DNA from: Antarcticirhabdus aurantiaca
GTDB taxonomy: Bacteria; Pseudomonadota; Alphaproteobacteria; Rhizobiales; Rhizobiaceae
Length of the DNA: 64,000 nucleotides
NCBI RefSeq assembly: GCF_009765365.1
Contig: NZ_VTOM01000004.1
Span: forward strand, 248,001-312,000
Direction: 5' to 3'
The notes under the pieces are model-generated. The model saw only the letters and a list, made by a program, of their open reading frames with translations. It made no database searches and was not told the origin of the DNA. Of the stretch, positions 34,801-45,415 are shown piece by piece (the first letter of the stretch is position 1; the number at the start of each line of letters is the position of its first letter). Position numbers and translations under genes: made by a program.

Positions 34801-36347
34801 GCCCTCACCGCGGCACGAAGAGAGTCGTAGCGGGCACAGTCAGCCTCGGGCAAAAGGCCCAGCGTCAGGGATGCCGGCGTGAGGATGGGGGCTGGCGGTT
34901 CTGGATCGCGGGCACGAGCCAAGCAGTTCAGAACCGCATCGGCGCTGTTCAAGCGAGCCTCCAGAGCACTTGTGCAGGCTGCTTCCACGGCCTCAAGGCC
35001 GGCTTCCGGCACGGCCGAGAGGATCGTGACGAACTGCCTGTCGCCATCTGGATGCACAGCCAAGCGTTGGCGGATCCGGCGAAGAGCATCGGGCAGGTCC
35101 CAGTCACGGAAGGGCTCGCCGTTGCGCAAGGCGCCGGGCTTGCGGGCGAGGACGGGCAGGTAGTGCCAGGGATCGTAGACCGTCGCGTGGCGAGCGAACG
35201 AGCGTGGATGCTGGGCAACGATCTCGCCGTTCAGGAAGATGGCGATGCGTTCGGCATAGGCACGAAGCTGCACCTGACGCCCGGCGGCGCGAGCCGCCAC
35301 GGAGTAGCGGTTGTGATCGAAGCGCACGAGGCAGGTCGAAGACGCGACCGCTTCGACCTCGTGGAAGCCATCGAAGGGAAGGCGCAGCGGCACGAGCGCG
35401 GGCTGATCCTCGCGGGTGAAGACCTCCATCACCGTTCGATCGCGCTGGACAGGGTGAGCGGCCGTTCGCGCCCAGGTCAGGCAGCGTGCCTCGAGCCACT
35501 CGTTCAGCTCTGCCAGCGAGCCGCACCGAGGCGGCGGCTTGAAGAAGCGGTTGCGGGCGGTGCGCACCTGGTTCTCCACCTGACCCTTCTCCCAGCCCGC
35601 ACCTGGGTTGCAGGCGGTGGGCTCGACGAGATGGTGGGAGCAGAACTGCTCGAAGCGCCGGTTGAAGATGCGCTGGCGGCCTATGAAGATCGTGGCAACG
35701 GCCGTGCGCATGTTGTCGTAGATGCCGCGCCGGCAGGCGCCACCGAAGAAGCGGAATGCCTGTTCGTGGGCGTCGAAGACCATCTCCTGCGTCTCGCGAG
35801 GATAGGCGCGCACCAGGAAGAAGCGGCTGTGACAAAGCCGAACGTGTGCGACCTTGATCTGCGTGGTGGTGCCGTCGATGATTGCGGTCTCGTGGCTCCA
35901 GTCGAACTGATAGGCCTCGCCGGGCGCGAAGGCGAGCGGCACGAAGACGCCTTGCGCTGACACGGCGCGCTCCTTGAACCAACGCTGAGCATAGCGGCGC
36001 ACGCTGTCATAGCCGCCGGCATAACCGTTCTCGCGCAGCATCTCGAACAAGCGCGTGTAGCTCAGGCGCTGTCGCTTGGGCTTGGGCAGCTCCTCGGCCA
36101 GCAGCGCTTCGAGCTGCCCGATGTGGGTGTCGAGCTGAGGGCGGGGCTGACGCTTGCGCTTGTAGGTGAAGGCGGTGACGTCTGGGCGCAGCGCCTTACG
36201 AACGACCTTGCGAGACAAACGCAGCTCTCGCGAGATCTCACGGATGGTCATGCGTTCGACGTTGGCCAGACGTCGTATCTTGGCGATGGTTTCCACGATC
36301 ATCATCCCGGCTGGCTCCCACCTTCTTGGATCGGCGGGAGCATGCAT
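34797..36347 (-). CDS. istA: IS21 transposase IstA
   Basis: 516 residues as called; the first ATG may be at 36305 ([20 protein letters not shown]), where IstA homology begins. An N-terminal helix-turn-helix ([20 protein letters not shown]) is followed by the DDE integrase core: Asp in YQFDWSHE, Asp in [11 protein letters not shown], Glu in [16 protein letters not shown]. The C-terminal beta-barrel and tail are present. The element appears competent for transposition. Confidence 0.94.
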   Translation of the reverse strand: MHAPADPRRWEPAGMMIVETIAKIRRLANVERMTIREISRELRLSRKVVRKALRPDVTAFTYKRKRQPRPQLDTHIGQLEALLAEELPKPKRQRLSYTRLFEMLRENGYAGGYDSVRRYAQRWFKERAVSAQGVFVPLAFAPGEAYQFDWSHETAIIDGTTTQIKVAHVRLCHSRFFLVRAYPRETQEMVFDAHEQAFRFFGGACRRGIYDNMRTAVATIFIGRQRIFNRRFEQFCSHHLVEPTACNPGAGWEKGQVENQVRTARNRFFKPPPRCGSLAELNEWLEARCLTWARTAAHPVQRDRTVMEVFTREDQPALVPLRLPFDGFHEVEAVASSTCLVRFDHNRYSVAARAAGRQVQLRAYAERIAIFLNGEIVAQHPRSFARHATVYDPWHYLPVLARKPGALRNGEPFRDWDLPDALRRIRQRLAVHPDGDRQFVTILSAVPEAGLEAVEAACTSALEARLNSADAVLNCLARARDPEPPAPILTPASLTLGLLPEADCARYDSLRAAVRA

Positions 36348-36362
36348 CCATTGTGCCGGGGG

Positions 36363-36384
36363 TGGGTCCCTTTTGGGCGCCGAT
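36363..36384. repeat. right internal inverted 22-bp repeat of IS21 element
   Basis: Reads TGGGTCCCTTTTGGGCGCCG and on, the reverse complement of the left terminal repeats with a single mismatch. Confidence 0.85.
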
Positions 36385-36423
36385 CAGCCCGTCAGCCGGG
36401 TCCTTCTTCCATGCTTAACCGCA

Positions 36424-37325
36424 GTCTCCGTCGAGCCGAAGCCGCATCGGGCGGCGGTTCGGGTCACGCTGGCGCCCTCCTCCAGAAGCTGGCGGGCGCC
36501 GTCCAGCCGGATCATCTCGACGCCTTCGGCAGGCGTGCGCCCCGTTCCGCTTTTGTAGCGGCGGGAGAAGGTACGAAGACTCATGCCGGCTTGGCTTGCC
36601 AAGGTCGCCAGCGAGAGGTCGCGATCGAGATGGGCCGCGATCCATCCGTGCAGTTCCTCGAAGGTCTCGTCCGCCGACTGAAGCGCCAGCGTGGCGCTGA
36701 ACTGCGCCTGACCGCCCGGCCGCTTGAGAAAGACGACGAGTTGCCGTGCCACGGCGAGCGCCAGCCGCCGGCCGTGATCCGCCTCCACCATGGCAAGCGC
36801 CAGATCGATGCCCGCCGTGACGCCGGCCGAGGTCCAGACGGTTCCGTCCCGGATGAATATGGGGTCCGGGTCGAGCAGCACCGAGGGATAGCGGGTGCGG
36901 AACTCCGCGCAGCGCTGCCAGTGCGTCACCGCCCGGCGCCCGTCGAGCAGGCCGGCCTCGGCGAGGATGAGGGCGCCGCTGCACACGGAGGCCGTCCGCC
37001 CGGCCGACGCCGATCGCCGCCGGACCCAGTCGATCAGCGCCCGGTCGCGGCGCGCCGCATCCACCCCGTAGCCGCCCGACACGATCAGCGTCCCGAGCGC
37101 GCCGTTGCGCTCTGCCGCCGGCTCGGCCTTCAGCGTGAGGCCGGAACTCGTGGCGATCTCGACGTCGAGCGAAACGAGGGCGACCTCGTAGGGCCTCGGT
37201 GCGCCGGGCGGCGACAGGTCGTTGGCGGTAGCGAAGACCTGCGCCGGCCCGGTCACGTCCAGGATCTGCGCGTCGGCGAAGGCGAGGATCTCGACGCGGT
37301 GGGGAGGCGAAGGACGTGTTGGCAT
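36424..37325 (-). pseudogene. GlxA-family AraC regulator, 5' part truncated by IS21
   Basis: Starting at ATG 37325 the frame encodes a DJ-1/PfpI-like ligand domain (VEILAFADAQILDVTGPAQV, SVCSGALILAEAGLLDGRRA, ~10-190) and most of an AraC helix-turn-helix (LATLASQAGMSLRTFSRRYK, GARQLLEEGASVTRTAARCG). After CGFGSTET the sequence changes to IS DNA and stops 14 residues later. The missing 24 residues are found at 33838-33915. Loss of the second recognition helix should abolish or weaken DNA binding. It is divergent from a DJ-1/PfpI gene it probably regulated. Confidence 0.9.
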
Positions 37326-37399
37326 GAAACGAGCGATGATTGGCGCAACGGCCAAGTCGTCCCGCGCTAGGCTCCTCCCGTCAAGACAGGAGCGCACCC

Positions 37400-38062
37400 A
37401 TGACCCTTCGCTTCGGCATCCTCTGCTTTCCCGGCGTGCAGCAGCTCGATCTCACCGGCCCCTACGAGGTCTTCGCCTCGGCCAGGGGCGCGGCCGTCCA
37501 CCTCGTCTGGAAGGACCTCCGGCCGGTCCGCTCGGCGACGGGACTGATGCTGACGCCCGACACGACCTTTGCCGAAGCGCCGGACTTCGACGTCCTCTGC
37601 ATCCCCGGCGGCAGCGGCGTGAACGCGCTCCTCACCGACGAGACGGTGCTCGCCTTCATCCGGACCAAGGCGGCGACGGCGCGCTTCGTCACCTCCGTCT
37701 GCACCGGCGCCCTCGTCCTGGGGCAGGCCGGGCTCCTTGCCGGCAAGCGCGCGGCCACACATTGGAACGCGATGGACTTCCTGCCCGCCTTCGGTGCGAT
37801 CCCGGTCTCCGAGCGCGTCGTGCAGGACGGATCGCTCATCACCGCGGGCGGCGTGACGTCGGGCATCGACTTCGGGCTGACGGTGGTCGCCGAACTTCTC
37901 GGCCGCGAGGAAGCCGAGACGATCCAGCTCGCCCTGGAATATGCCCCCGCCCCGCCCTTCGACGCCGGCCTGCCCGCGACCGCATCGGGCGCGGTCGTCG
38001 AGGCGGCGAAGGCGCGCATGGCGGGCTCGCGCCGAGAGCGGGAAGCACTCCTGCGGCCGTGA
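37400..38062 (+). CDS. DJ-1/PfpI family protein, isonitrile hydratase-like
   Basis: 220 residues with the nucleophile elbow SVCTGALVLGQAGLLAGKRA (Cys at ~101), LDLTGPYEVFASARG near the N-terminus and THWNAMDFLPAFGAIPV. The pattern matches isonitrile hydratase and GlxA-type DJ-1 domains rather than chaperone DJ-1. It lies 74 nt from the divergent, IS-interrupted GlxA regulator and may now be unregulated. Substrate not predictable. Confidence 0.85.
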   Translation: MTLRFGILCFPGVQQLDLTGPYEVFASARGAAVHLVWKDLRPVRSATGLMLTPDTTFAEAPDFDVLCIPGGSGVNALLTDETVLAFIRTKAATARFVTSVCTGALVLGQAGLLAGKRAATHWNAMDFLPAFGAIPVSERVVQDGSLITAGGVTSGIDFGLTVVAELLGREEAETIQLALEYAPAPPFDAGLPATASGAVVEAAKARMAGSRREREALLRP

Positions 38063-38257
38063 CGGCGCCGGCCGGAGGCGCTGAGACGCGAGCGGTCGAG
38101 ACAGCTTCGACCCCGGCCTGTTGCGCGACCCGGCGGCTCGGCCCATAGTGAGTCGATCCGCGTGACTGGCGAGAACGGATGGATCACCATCGGGGAGCGC
38201 GGATCGTTCGCGACGCCGCTCGCCTGGGCACTCCACTTTTCCCAAGGAGCCTGCCCC

Positions 38258-38896
38258 ATGTCCGCGTCCATCGCCCTTCTCGGCATTCTCGGAGCCCTCC
38301 TCGTCGGGGCCGTCAGTCCCGGCCCGAGCTTCGTCCTCGTGTCGCGCATCGCCGTCACCGCGTCCCGGCGGGACGGGCTGGCCGCGGCGCTTGGCATGGG
38401 CGTCGGCGGCGCGGTCTTCGCGACGCTGGCGCTGCTCGGCCTCGTCACCCTCCTTCTCCAGGTGGACTGGCTGCACCTGACGCTGCGCGTCCTCGGCGGC
38501 CTCTACCTCCTCTATCTCGGCATCCGCATCTGGCGCGGAGCATCCGAGCCGCTCGACGTCTCGAACCTCGACGCGCCCCGCCCCTCGACCGCGCTGCGGT
38601 CCTTCGGAATCGGTCTGGTCACGCAGCTCAGCAATCCGAAGACGGCGATCGTCTATGCCAGTATCTTCGCCGCCCTCCTGCCGGCCCCGGCTCCGGCATG
38701 GCTGGTCCTGTCCCTGCCCCTGCAGGTCCTGGCGCTGGAAGCATCATGGTACGCCGTCGTCGCCTCGGCCTTCTCGGCGCGACGGCCGCGCTCGGCCTAC
38801 CTGCGCTCGAAGACCTGGGTCGACCGTGCCGCCGGGGCCGTGATGGGCGCTCTCGGCACGCGCCTCCTGTCGGAAGCGCTGCTGCCGCGGACTTGA
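38258..38896 (+). CDS. LysE-family amino-acid/threonine exporter
   Basis: 212 residues with about six membrane helices: ALLGILGALLVGAVSPGPSF (the PGP motif), LAAALGMGVGGAVFATLALL, LRVLGGLYLLYLGIRIWRGA, and FGIGLVTQLSNPKTAIVYAS (NPK motif). The ATG at 38258 follows AAGGAG; an upstream GTG at 38162 adds 32 non-homologous residues and is rejected. Substrate could be an amino acid or homoserine lactone-type compound. Confidence 0.87.
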   Translation: MSASIALLGILGALLVGAVSPGPSFVLVSRIAVTASRRDGLAAALGMGVGGAVFATLALLGLVTLLLQVDWLHLTLRVLGGLYLLYLGIRIWRGASEPLDVSNLDAPRPSTALRSFGIGLVTQLSNPKTAIVYASIFAALLPAPAPAWLVLSLPLQVLALEASWYAVVASAFSARRPRSAYLRSKTWVDRAAGAVMGALGTRLLSEALLPRT

Positions 38897-39076
38897 TGGC
38901 GATACGTCGATCGGGTGTCCGCTTCCTACAATACCGAGACGGTTAGCGGACATTTCGCAACCGATCCGTTTGAACCGCGCAGTTGACCCGAAGCGATCTC
39001 GGAAGCTGACGTGGCCGAAACTCAAGTCCTGAGCTGTTCGTGTTCCTTGTCAGGTCGGAGGGCGGTCGTGAAAATT

Positions 39077-40605
<1,529 letters not shown>

Positions 40606-40672
40606 GGGCAAGACTCCTTATTCCCCGCTCATGCGCCTCGCCTCGCGTGTCCGGATTGAAGGAAATTGACCT

Positions 40673-41479
40673 TCAGTGCCGGATCATCGCGCCCGGCGTC
40701 ACCCCGAAGTGCCGGCGGAACAGGCGGATCATGTGCGTCTGGTCGCTGAAGCCCGCGGCGGCCGCGGCCTGCGCCGCCGGCATGCCCTGCACGAGAAGGT
40801 CGCGCGCCCGCCCGACCCGTCGCTGGATCACCAGCGCGTGCGGCGTGAGACCCGTGCTCCGGCGCACGCTGCGCACGAGATAGGACGGGTGGAGACCGAC
40901 GCCGGCCGCGAGCTCGCCGAGCGACAGCGATCGGCCGTCCTCGACGGCGGCCGCGATTCGCTCGCGCAGCTCCGTCACGGCGCGCGTCTCCCGTCCCGGC
41001 GCTCGAAGCTCGGCGCGGCCATGACGAACGAAGGCGGCGCCGAGAACGGACTGCACGCCCTCCTCGACGGCGAGGCGGCGATCCGCACGTCGATCGGCGT
41101 TCAGCGCAGCAGCGAGACGGCACAGCCGCCGGGCCAGCTCTCCGCCGCGATCCTGCGGCGCGACGTCCGAGAAGCCGGCGAGGTCGCGCAGCCCGAGGAG
41201 CGCGCGAACCGCGTCCTCGCTTGCATAGAGCATGTCGTAGCGCAGCGCGCCGGACGCGGCGTGGCCGGTATGGGCCTCGTCCGGATTCATCAGGGACAAC
41301 GAGCCTTGGGGCAGGAGGACGTCCGCGCCCCGGAGCCTGTAGCCGCCCACGCCGGCCGAGATCGCGCCGATGGCGAAGCCCTCGTGCGAATGGCGGCCGA
41401 AGGTCTGCGAGCGCAGATCGGCCTCGAAGACCTCGACGCCGTGCAGCCAGCTCAGATGATGCAACCGCCCCTTCGTCAT
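40673..41479 (-). CDS. AraC-family transcriptional regulator with cupin sensor
   Basis: 268 residues from the ATG at 41479 (an upstream in-frame start at 41512 is possible). The N-terminal AraC_binding cupin (EADLRSQTFGRHSHEGFAIG, LLPQGSLSLMNPDEAHTGHA, ~15-95) and C-terminal double helix-turn-helix (SLGELAAGVGLHPSYLVRSV, AAQAAAAAGFSDQTHMIRLF) are intact. It is just upstream of the DUF2000 gene and likely regulates it or the exporter beyond. Confidence 0.88.
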   Translation of the reverse strand: MTKGRLHHLSWLHGVEVFEADLRSQTFGRHSHEGFAIGAISAGVGGYRLRGADVLLPQGSLSLMNPDEAHTGHAASGALRYDMLYASEDAVRALLGLRDLAGFSDVAPQDRGGELARRLCRLAAALNADRRADRRLAVEEGVQSVLGAAFVRHGRAELRAPGRETRAVTELRERIAAAVEDGRSLSLGELAAGVGLHPSYLVRSVRRSTGLTPHALVIQRRVGRARDLLVQGMPAAQAAAAAGFSDQTHMIRLFRRHFGVTPGAMIRH

Positions 41480-41680
41480 GGCTCCGCTGTGCGGCCCCGC
41501 GCGTCGGAACACAACGGCTTTCCGCTTCTGGCGCCCTTCCGGCCTCTCGGTTGACGCGAAAGGCCTTCCCGTTTGAGACCATTTCGTGCCCGGCCCCGGG
41601 TTTCCCTCGGCGGAGGCACGACCGCCGGCATACGGGCGGCCCCCATCGTCGCGCTTCGAACGCGCGCGATGGCGCGGCGG

Positions 41681-42538
41681 CTATGATCGCGCGCGCGCCG
41701 CCCGCTGACCGAACCAGATGCTGGCGATCACCATCCCGATGCCGAGGATCTGCGGGAGCGACAGGGTCTCGCCGAGGACGAGCCAGCCGAGAAGAATCGC
41801 CGTCACCGGGCTCAGGAAGCCCAGCGAGGAGACCACCGACGGCTCCAGCCGGGCGATCCCCCTGAACCAGAGGATATAGGTCATCGCCGCCCCGACGAGG
41901 CCGATCCACGCGAGCGCGAGGGCGTTCGCCCTGTCGAAGGCGGCCGGGATCGGCTCCAGGAACAGGACGGGCGGCAAGAGGAGGAGCCCGCCGGCGGCGA
42001 GCTGCCAGGCGGTGAACGTCACGAGCGGCACCGGCGGCTGCCAGCGCCGCGTCAGGACCGTGCCCGCCGCCATGCAGGTCGTCCCGATCAGCGCCGCCGC
42101 CACGCCCACCGGATCGAGCGCGGCCGCCGGCGACAGGACGAGGAGCGCGACGCCCAGAAGCCCGATCGCGGCCGCCAGAAGGGCCGAGGCCCGGATCGGC
42201 GTCGCCAGCGCGACGCGCGCCATCAGGATCACGATTAGGGGCTGCACGGCGCCGACCGTCGCGGCGACGCCGCCCGGCAGGCGGTAGGCGGCGACGAACA
42301 GGAAGAACCAGAAGAGCGAGAAGTTCAGCGCGCCGAGCACGAAGCAGCGCGTCCACCACGGCCCCCAGGGCAATCGGCGCACGATCAGGAGGAGCAGGAG
42401 CCCCGCCGGGAGAGCCCGCAGCATCGCCACCGTCAGCGGCGGGAATCCGGCGAGGAAGCTGGTCGTGACGAGATAGGTGCTGCCCCAGATCATGGGCGCC
42501 AGGGCGGTGAGGACGATGTCGGTCGCGCGGGCGCTCAT
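41681..42538 (-). CDS. EamA/DMT-family transporter
   Basis: 285 residues with ten hydrophobic spans in two EamA repeats: LTALAPMIWGSTYLVTTSFL, LRALPAGLLLLLIVRRLPWG (first half) and LIGTTCMAAGTVLTRRWQPP, GFLSPVTAILLGWLVLGETL (second half). It starts 82 nt from the divergent LysR gene, which is its likely regulator. Confidence 0.88.
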   Translation of the reverse strand: MSARATDIVLTALAPMIWGSTYLVTTSFLAGFPPLTVAMLRALPAGLLLLLIVRRLPWGPWWTRCFVLGALNFSLFWFFLFVAAYRLPGGVAATVGAVQPLIVILMARVALATPIRASALLAAAIGLLGVALLVLSPAAALDPVGVAAALIGTTCMAAGTVLTRRWQPPVPLVTFTAWQLAAGGLLLLPPVLFLEPIPAAFDRANALALAWIGLVGAAMTYILWFRGIARLEPSVVSSLGFLSPVTAILLGWLVLGETLSLPQILGIGMVIASIWFGQRAARARS

Positions 42539-42620
42539 GTCGGCGATCCTGTACCTCGCGGCGCCTTGAGGATAATGGGCTTCATAGTCACGACTTCATC
42601 CACTCGGACGAACGGATCGC

Positions 42621-43532
42621 ATGGACCGCTACACCGCCCTTCGCGTGTTCCGGGCGATCGCCGAGCGCGGCAGCTTCGTCGAAGCCGGGCGCCGGCTGTC
42701 GCTGTCCGCCTCGGCGGTGAGCAAGAACCTCGCCGAGCTCGAGGCCGACCTCGGCGTGCGGCTGATCCAACGGACGACGCGGCGCATGGCGCTGACGGAG
42801 GAGGGCCGCCTTTATCTGGAGGCCGTGTCCTCTGCCCTCGACGCTCTAGAGGAGGCCGGGCAGGCCGTGTCGCCGGAAGGCGGCGAGCCGAGCGGCCTTT
42901 TGCGGGTCAGCGCGCCGCTGACGGTCACGCTGACCTGGCTGTCGCACGCCATTCCGGGCTTCCTGGCGAAGCACCCGGCGCTCAGGCTCGATCTTCACCT
43001 GGACGACCGACGCGTGGATCTCGTGCGCGAGGGCTTCGACCTCGCGATCCGCGGCAGCGATCGCCTGGAGGACTCCAGCCTCGTCGCGCGGCGCCTCGCG
43101 ACCATGCGGCACGTCCTTTGCGCCTCGCCCGACTATCTCGCCGCCGCGGGACGCCCCGCTGCCCCGGCGGACCTGCGCGCGCACGAATGCGTCCGCTTCA
43201 GCCTGTCGGGCCACGCCGACGTCTGGGAGTTCACGAAGGACGGGCAGAGCCAGAGGATCGCGATCGAAGGGCGCTACGTGGCCGGCTCCAGCCTCGCGGT
43301 GCGCGACGCGCTCCTCGCCGGCTTCGGCATCCACCTCATTCCCCGCGCCTATGTCGAGCCCGACATCGCGGCCGGGCGCCTGGTGCCGCTGCTGACCGAA
43401 TGGACCCCGAACGAGACGGTCCTCTACGCCGTCTACCCTTCGCGCCGCTTCACCGCGCCGAAGGTGCGCTGCTTCGTGGATTTCCTGGTCGAGACGTTCG
43501 GGGACGACGGATCGGAACGCCACGGTGCCTGA
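42621..43532 (+). CDS. LysR-family transcriptional regulator
   Basis: 303 residues. The winged helix (YTALRVFRAIAERGSFVEAG, LSASAVSKNLAELEADLGVR, ~3-62) is followed by a CrgA/PBP2-type effector domain (GLLRVSAPLTVTLTWLSHAI, GFDLAIRGSDRLEDSSLVAR, FGIHLIPRAYVEPDIAAGRL). Divergent from the EamA exporter. Confidence 0.9.
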   Translation: MDRYTALRVFRAIAERGSFVEAGRRLSLSASAVSKNLAELEADLGVRLIQRTTRRMALTEEGRLYLEAVSSALDALEEAGQAVSPEGGEPSGLLRVSAPLTVTLTWLSHAIPGFLAKHPALRLDLHLDDRRVDLVREGFDLAIRGSDRLEDSSLVARRLATMRHVLCASPDYLAAAGRPAAPADLRAHECVRFSLSGHADVWEFTKDGQSQRIAIEGRYVAGSSLAVRDALLAGFGIHLIPRAYVEPDIAAGRLVPLLTEWTPNETVLYAVYPSRRFTAPKVRCFVDFLVETFGDDGSERHGA

Positions 43533-43756
43533 CCGGCGCCTCAGGGGCGGACGGCAGATCGTCGACGCTCGGTTTCGGAGCTGACGTCACATGCCCAGCC
43601 GGCCGAGCCGATCAAGCGCTGTTCAAGCGAACAGCTGGACGCCGCCGGACGGATTTCGGCCCGGTTTCCACCTTGCTCCGCATGCTCGCGCTTTTCACAG
43701 GCCGCCCGGTGTCCGAGCGGCCACCACGGCGATCCTCCAAGTGCCGGGCTTACCGC

Positions 43757-44524
43757 CTACGCCGAACGCGAAGCGGAGGCCTCGCACCGACGCAGCGTGT
43801 CGGCCGCGGCGTCGAAGGCGGCCCAGGCTCGTTTGGCGAGGCTGCCGCCGACGCTGCAGCGGCGGACGCCGATCGCGGCCAAGCGCTGGATGCTGTCGTC
43901 GTAGTCGTGGACGACCACGTTGACGGGCTTGGGCGCGACGGCCGCGACGAGCTCGGCCACCGCGCCCGGATCGAGGACGAGCGGCACGAACAGGCAGTCG
44001 GCCCCGGCCTCGGCATAGGCGACGGCCCGGGCGATGCTCTCGCTCACCGGCATATCGGGCACCTGGTAGTTCTCGTTGCGCCCGACCAGCATGGCGCTCG
44101 GGTCCACCGCGTCGATGGCGGCGCGGGCGGCGGCGATGCGCTCGACGGCGAGGCCCTGCTCGTACATGAAGCTGCCCGACCAGTCCTCGATCGACAGCGC
44201 CGCGACGCCCGTGTCGAGCGCCCGCGCGACGTTCACCGCCACGTCTTTCGGATCGTCGGCAAAGCCGTTCTCGAAGTCGGCATTGACCGGCAGGGGAGTG
44301 GCCGCGACGAGCGTGCGAAGGTTGGCGAGCGTCGCCTCGAGCCCGAGTTCCCCGTCGTCCCGGCCCGCGCCCCACGCCGCGCCCGAACTCGTGGAGGCGA
44401 TCGCCTTGAAGCCCAGCTTGGTCAGGCGCGCCGCGCTGCCGGCGTCCCAAGCATTGGGAAGGACGAAGAAGCCGCTCTCGTGCAGTTTTCGAAAGGCCGT
44501 TCGCTTCTCTGCCGTCGTGGTCAT
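43757..44524 (-). CDS. isocitrate lyase/PEP mutase superfamily protein
   Basis: 255 residues from ATG 44524. Motifs are FVLPNAWDAGSAARLTKLGF (substrate phosphate side), IASTSSGAAWGAGRDDGELG, VNADFENGFADDPKDVAVNV (Mg2+-binding acidic residues), GVAALSIEDWSGSFMYEQGL and LVGRNENY. The family cleaves or rearranges carbon-carbon or phosphorus-carbon bonds of 2-oxo acids. The lyase-type members lack the mutase KTNS motif; none is seen here, so a carboxy(methyl)isocitrate-lyase-like or oxaloacetate-related role is likelier than phosphonate synthesis. Confidence 0.83.
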   Translation of the reverse strand: MTTTAEKRTAFRKLHESGFFVLPNAWDAGSAARLTKLGFKAIASTSSGAAWGAGRDDGELGLEATLANLRTLVAATPLPVNADFENGFADDPKDVAVNVARALDTGVAALSIEDWSGSFMYEQGLAVERIAAARAAIDAVDPSAMLVGRNENYQVPDMPVSESIARAVAYAEAGADCLFVPLVLDPGAVAELVAAVAPKPVNVVVHDYDDSIQRLAAIGVRRCSVGGSLAKRAWAAFDAAADTLRRCEASASRSA

Positions 44525-44627
44525 CGCTTTCTCCCGTTCCAGATCGGATGACATTCAGCCCCTCTCGGCGTTCGAAATCGCTGCCTCGGGACGACGCTTG
44601 GATCCATCCCGGGATCGCCGTTCAGCG

Positions 44628-45314
44628 TCATCGAAGCCGGCCCGAGCTCATGAGGTGTACGAGTTCCTCCGGGAGGTCCAGTCCGGCGGAAAGGTCCGGC
44701 GCGGGGCAAGCCGGGGCGAAGCGTGTTTCGAGCGGCAGGACGCCCGCCCAGACCGGATGATCGGCCTCGTCGCCGTCGCCCGGCGGGGCGTCGCGCGTCT
44801 TGGCGGTGGCCTCCTCGATGTCGAGAAAGAGGACGCTCGTCGCCTTCAGCTCCTGGGGCGTCATCGGGCGCAGCCTCTCCCAGCGGCCGGGAAAGAGCCC
44901 GTCGGTGAAGCGGCGAAGGGCCTCGGCGACGGCGTCGGGCTCCTCCAGAAGCCGAGCCCGGCCGAACACCATGGCGGAGCGGTAGTTGACCGAATGGTTG
45001 AAGGCCGAGCGCGCCAGCACGTAGCCGTCCATCAGGCTGACGGTCAGGCAGACGCGCTCGCCCTCGACTTGGCGCAGGAAGCGGCTCGCCGCCGAGCCGT
45101 GCCAATAGACGCGCTCCCCCTCGCGCCAGTGGATCGTCGGCGTGACATAGGGCTGGCCGTCGATGACGTAGCCGACATGGCAGATCGGGGCGGCGTCGAG
45201 GACGGCGTGGACCGCGTCCCGCTCGTAAGCGACGCGCTTGTGGAGGCGCCGGGCGCGGCTGCGCGCGGTGACCGGGTAGGTCGAACCGTCGGTGGGTTGG
45301 GCGGAACGGGGCAT
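44628..45314 (-). CDS. pyridoxamine 5'-phosphate oxidase-like flavin reductase family protein
   Basis: 228 residues of the PNPOx-like family (PF12900 group): RVAYERDAVHAVLDAAPICH, VGYVIDGQPYVTPTIHWREG, VYWHGSAASRFLRQVEGERV, SVNYRSAMVFGRARLLEEPD. FMN or F420 binding is expected; substrate unknown. It is divergent from a PdxR/MocR-type gene, a common pairing for regulation of vitamin B6-related functions. Confidence 0.85.
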   Translation of the reverse strand: MPRSAQPTDGSTYPVTARSRARRLHKRVAYERDAVHAVLDAAPICHVGYVIDGQPYVTPTIHWREGERVYWHGSAASRFLRQVEGERVCLTVSLMDGYVLARSAFNHSVNYRSAMVFGRARLLEEPDAVAEALRRFTDGLFPGRWERLRPMTPQELKATSVLFLDIEEATAKTRDAPPGDGDEADHPVWAGVLPLETRFAPACPAPDLSAGLDLPEELVHLMSSGRLR

Positions 45315-45415
45315 GGCGGCGTCCTCGGGCTGGATGCTGGAAGGTCATGACCCGAAACCGGACGCCTCGCGCCGGCCACTTGCGCGATTGTGTCCAGTCC
45401 AGTTCACTGGTCGTC

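Larger units (their letters stand above)
33916..36423 (-). mobile_element. complete IS21-family insertion sequence, 2508 bp
   Basis: Bounded by direct GTCTCCGT repeats and ending TG...CA. The outer ends form an imperfect inverted repeat (17 of 26 positions, sharing GCAT..AA.A.GGACCC). Internal 22-bp copies of ATCGGC.(C/T)CCAAAAGGGACCC lie at 33921-33942 and 33945-33966 (direct) and 36363-36384 (inverted), the multiple-terminal-repeat arrangement usual for IS21. It contains istA and istB overlapping by 4 nt, both intact. It has split a GlxA-type regulator. Confidence 0.94.
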
